Assembly (NCBI RefSeq): GCF_050948175.1
Contig: NW_027490391.1
Coordinates: forward strand, 62,001-126,000
Length of the DNA: 64,000 nt
DNA from: Xylocopa sonorina
Lineage: Eukaryota; Arthropoda; Insecta; Hymenoptera; Apidae
Direction: 5' to 3'
A model generated the notes under the pieces. The model was not told where the DNA came from. It worked only from the letters and a program-made list of their open reading frames with translations, and ran no database searches. The translations under genes and the position numbers were made by a program. Of the stretch, positions 61,081 to 64,000 are shown piece by piece. The first letter of the stretch is position 1. Each line of letters starts with the position of its first letter.

Positions 61081-62379
61081 CAAATGAATGTAAATGCGAC
61101 ACATCCTTGCAAGGAAATAGCGTTTGCAGATGTCTACGTATCGTAGCAATAGAGTTCTTATGATTCTTAAAACGCGATATCGCATCTCATTTCTATGTTT
61201 CATGGTAAGATATTATATGATTTGCGAACTGTTGTGTATTCCTCGACTACACTTCAAATGAATATAAATGCGACACTTCCTTGCAAGGAAATAGCGTTTT
61301 GCAGATGTCTACGTATCGAAGCAATGGAGTTCAAATGCTTCTTAAAACGAGATATTGCATCTCATATCTATGTTTCATGATAGATATAATATTCATTGCG
61401 AAGTGTTATGCATTCCTCGTCTACGATTAAAATGAATGAAAATGCGACACTTCCTTGCAAGGAAATAGCGTTTGCAGATGTCTACGTATCGTAGCAATAG
61501 AGTTCTAATGCTTCTTAAAACGCGATATCGCATCCCATTTCTATGTTTCATGGTAAGATATAATATGATTTGCGAAGTGTTATGTATTCCTCGTCTACAC
61601 TTCAAATTAATGTGAATGCGACACTTCCTCGGTAGGAAATAGCGTTTGCAGATGTCTGCGTATCGTAGCAGTAGAGTTCTAATGCTTCTTAAAACGCGAT
61701 ATCGAATCTCATTTCTATGTTTCATGGTAAGATATAATATGATTTGCGAAGTGTCATGCATTCCTCGTCTACGATTCAGATGAATGTAAATGCGACACTT
61801 TCTTGCAAGGAAATAGCGTTTGCAGATGTCTACGTATCGTAACAATAGTGTTCTTATGATTCTTAAAACGCGAAATCGCATCTCATTTCTATGTTTCATG
61901 GTAAGATACAACATGATTTGCGAAGTGTTATGTATTCCTCGTCTACACATCAAATGAATGTAAATGCGACACTTCCTTGCAAGGAAATAGCGTTTGCAGA
62001 TGTCTGCGTATCGTAGCAGTAGAGTTCTAATGCTTCTTAAAACGCAATATCGCATCTCATTTCTATGTTTCATGGTAAGATATAATATGATTTGCGAACT
62101 GTTATGTATTCCTCGTCTACACTTCAAATGAATGTAAATGCGACACTTCCTTGCAAGGAAATACCGTTTGCAGATGTCTACGTATCGAAGCAATAGAGTT
62201 CAAATGCTTCTTAAAACGAGATATTGCATCTCATATCTATGTTTCATGATAAGATATAATATTCATTGCGAAGTGTTATGCATTCCTCGTCTACGATTCA
62301 AATGAATGAAAATGCGACACTTCCTTGCAAGGAAATAGCGCTTGCAGATGTCTACGTATCGTAGCAATGGATTTCTGAT

Positions 62380-64000
62380 GCTTCTTAAAACGCGATATCG
62401 CATCTCATTTCTATGTTTCATGGTAAGATATAATATGATTTGCGAAGTGTCATGTATTCCACGTCCACACTTCAAGTGATGTAAATGCGACACTTCTTTG
62501 CAAGGAAATAGCGTGTGCAGATGTCTACGTATCGTAGCAATAGTGTTCTTATGATTCTTAAAACGCGATATCGCAACTCATTTCTATGTTTCATGGTAAG
62601 ATATAATCTGAATTGCGAAGTGTCATGTATTCCTTGTCTACACTTCAAATGAATGTAAATGCGACACTTCCTTGCAAGGAAATAGCGTTTGCAGATGTCT
62701 ACGTATCGAAGCAATAGAATTCAAATGCTTCTTAAAACGCGATATCGCACCTCATTTCTATGTTTCATGGTAAGATATAATATGATCTGCGATGTATCAA
62801 TGTATTCCTCGTCTACACTTCAAATGAATGTAAATGGGACACTTCCTTGCAAGGAAATAGCGTTTGCAGATGTCTACGTATCGAAGCAATAGAGTTCAAA
62901 TGCTTCTTAAAACGAGATATCGCATCTCATTTCTATGTTTCATTGTAAGATATAATATGATTTGCGAAGTGTTATGTATTCCTCGTCTACACTTCAAATA
63001 AATGTAAATGCGGCACTTCCTTGCAAGGAAATAGCGATTGCAGATGTCTACGTATCGTAGCAATAGAGTTCATATGATTCTTAAAACGCGATATCGCATC
63101 TCATTTCTATGTTTCATGGTAAGATATAACATGGTTTGCGAAGTGTTATGTATTCCTCGTCTACACTTCAAATGAAAGTGAATGCGATACTTCCTCGCTA
63201 GGAAATAGCGTTTGCAGATGTCTGCGTATCGTAGCAATAGAGTTCTATTGCTGCTTAAAACGCGATATCGCATCTCATTTCTATGTTTCATGGCAAGATA
63301 TAATATGATTTGCGAAGTGTCATGCATTCCTCGTATACGATTCAGATGAATGTAAATGAGACACTTCCTTGCAAGGAAATAGCGTTTGCAGATGTCTACG
63401 TATCGTAGCAATAGAGTTCTTATGATTCTTAAAACGCGATATCGCATCTCATTTCTATGTTTCATGGTAAGATATAATATGATTTGCGAAGTGTCATGTA
63501 TTCCACGTCCACACTTCAAGTGAATGTAAATGCGACACTTCTTTGCAAGGAAATAGCGTGTGCAGATGTCTACGTATCGTAGCAATAGTGTTCTTATGAT
63601 TCTTAAACGCGATATCGCAACTCATTTCTATGTTTCATGGTAAGATATAATCTGAATTGCGAAGTGTCATGTATTCCTTGTCTACACTTCAAATGAATGT
63701 AAATGCGACACTTCCTTGCAAGGAAATAGCGTTTGCAGATGTCTACGTATCGAAGCAATAGAATTCAAATGCTTCTTAAAACGCGATATCGCACCTCATT
63801 TCTATGTTTCATGGTAAGATATAATATGATCTGCGATGTATCATGTATTCCTCGTCTACACTTCAAATGAATGTAAATGGGACACTTCCTTGCAAGGAAA
63901 TAGCGTTTGCAGATGTCTACGTATCGAAGCAATAGAGTTCAAATGCTTCTTAAAACGAGATATCGCATCTCATTTCTATGTTTCATTGTAAGATATAATA
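62380..64000. repeat. 6-monomer higher-order repeat (1044 bp) at the window end
   Basis: Sequence from about 62380 recurs from about 63424. Shared rare variants are TTCCACGTCCACAC, AGCGTGTGCAG, TAATCTGAATTGCG and GATCTGCGATGTATC. The 1-bp indels at 62479, 62799 and 63606 are each present in only one copy. The unit may continue past the window. Confidence 0.75.

Larger units (their letters stand above)
26935..64000. repeat. 174-bp satellite array, block 4 (about 213 monomers)
   Basis: Starts with the right TSD (ATAA, 26935-26938) and runs to the window end. Monomers are more varied than in block 1: recurrent subtypes include TCATGTATTCCTCGTCCAC, CGCTTGTCATTTC, AAGATATTATATGATTTG with GAACTGTTGTG, TAACATGGTTTGCG, and GATTAAAATGAATGAAAATG. 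These recur in order and define several higher-order periods. The 174-bp phase is exact to about 59.3 kb. After that there are small indels at about 59320 (-2), 60053 (+1), 61300 (+1), 61382 (-1), 62479 (-1), 62799 (+1) and 63606 (-1). No gene, RNA gene or other element interrupts it. Confidence 0.97.

Noticed and set aside
391..63585. Many long minus-strand open frames in the satellite (for example 391-1539, 12483-13979, 39818-40966).
   Set aside because: They are the same 58-codon phase of a 174-bp satellite repeated; the openness follows from 174 being divisible by 3. Most lack an ATG near the start, end only where a marker monomer supplies TGA, and resemble no family I recognise.

Overview
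The window is eukaryotic heterochromatin. About 52.6 kb of the 64 kb is a tandem satellite with a 174-bp monomer (roughly 302 copies), and the rest is LTR-retrotransposon sequence inserted into it. There is no ordinary host gene, no RNA gene and no prokaryotic signature. The intact Ty3/Gypsy element, its tRNA-Leu-type primer site and the monomer length fit an arthropod, probably an insect, and a centromeric or pericentromeric array. The species cannot be told from the sequence.

Layout: satellite block 1 (1-10152); solo LTR copy 1 (10153-11626); satellite block 2 (11627-15110); solo LTR copy 2 (15111-16584); satellite block 3 (16585-18481); a full-length Gypsy element on the minus strand (18482-26934, 8453 bp); satellite block 4 (26935-64000). 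Each LTR insertion is flanked by a 4-bp target-site duplication: TATG for both solo LTRs, ATAA for the full element. If each insertion and one TSD copy are removed, the satellite keeps exactly one 174-bp phase from base 1 to about 59.3 kb.

The full element has 5' LTR (25732-26934), tRNA-Leu-like PBS, gag with two CCHC zinc knuckles, a GGGAAAC -1 frameshift heptamer followed by a hairpin, pol (protease, RT with YLDD, RNase H, HHCC zinc finger, D,D(35)E integrase), polypurine tract and 3' LTR (18482-19710). No env is seen. Pol and gag are open with all key residues present, and the LTRs differ by 9 substitutions and 3 indels, so the insertion is young. The pol frame reads through the polypurine tract into the 3' LTR.

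The satellite is arranged in changing higher-order repeats (HORs): 12-, 10- and 6-monomer units in block 1, a 20-monomer unit that carries the solo LTR, and 9-, 18-, 21-, 35- and 6-monomer units in block 4. The two solo LTRs are one insertion that was later copied with the array: they share target site and TSD, are nearly identical, and lie exactly 20 monomers plus LTR plus TSD apart. Because 174 is divisible by 3, most monomers are open on the minus strand, which creates long spurious reading frames. One monomer class carries linked variants that place TGA stops in that frame and marks HOR boundaries.
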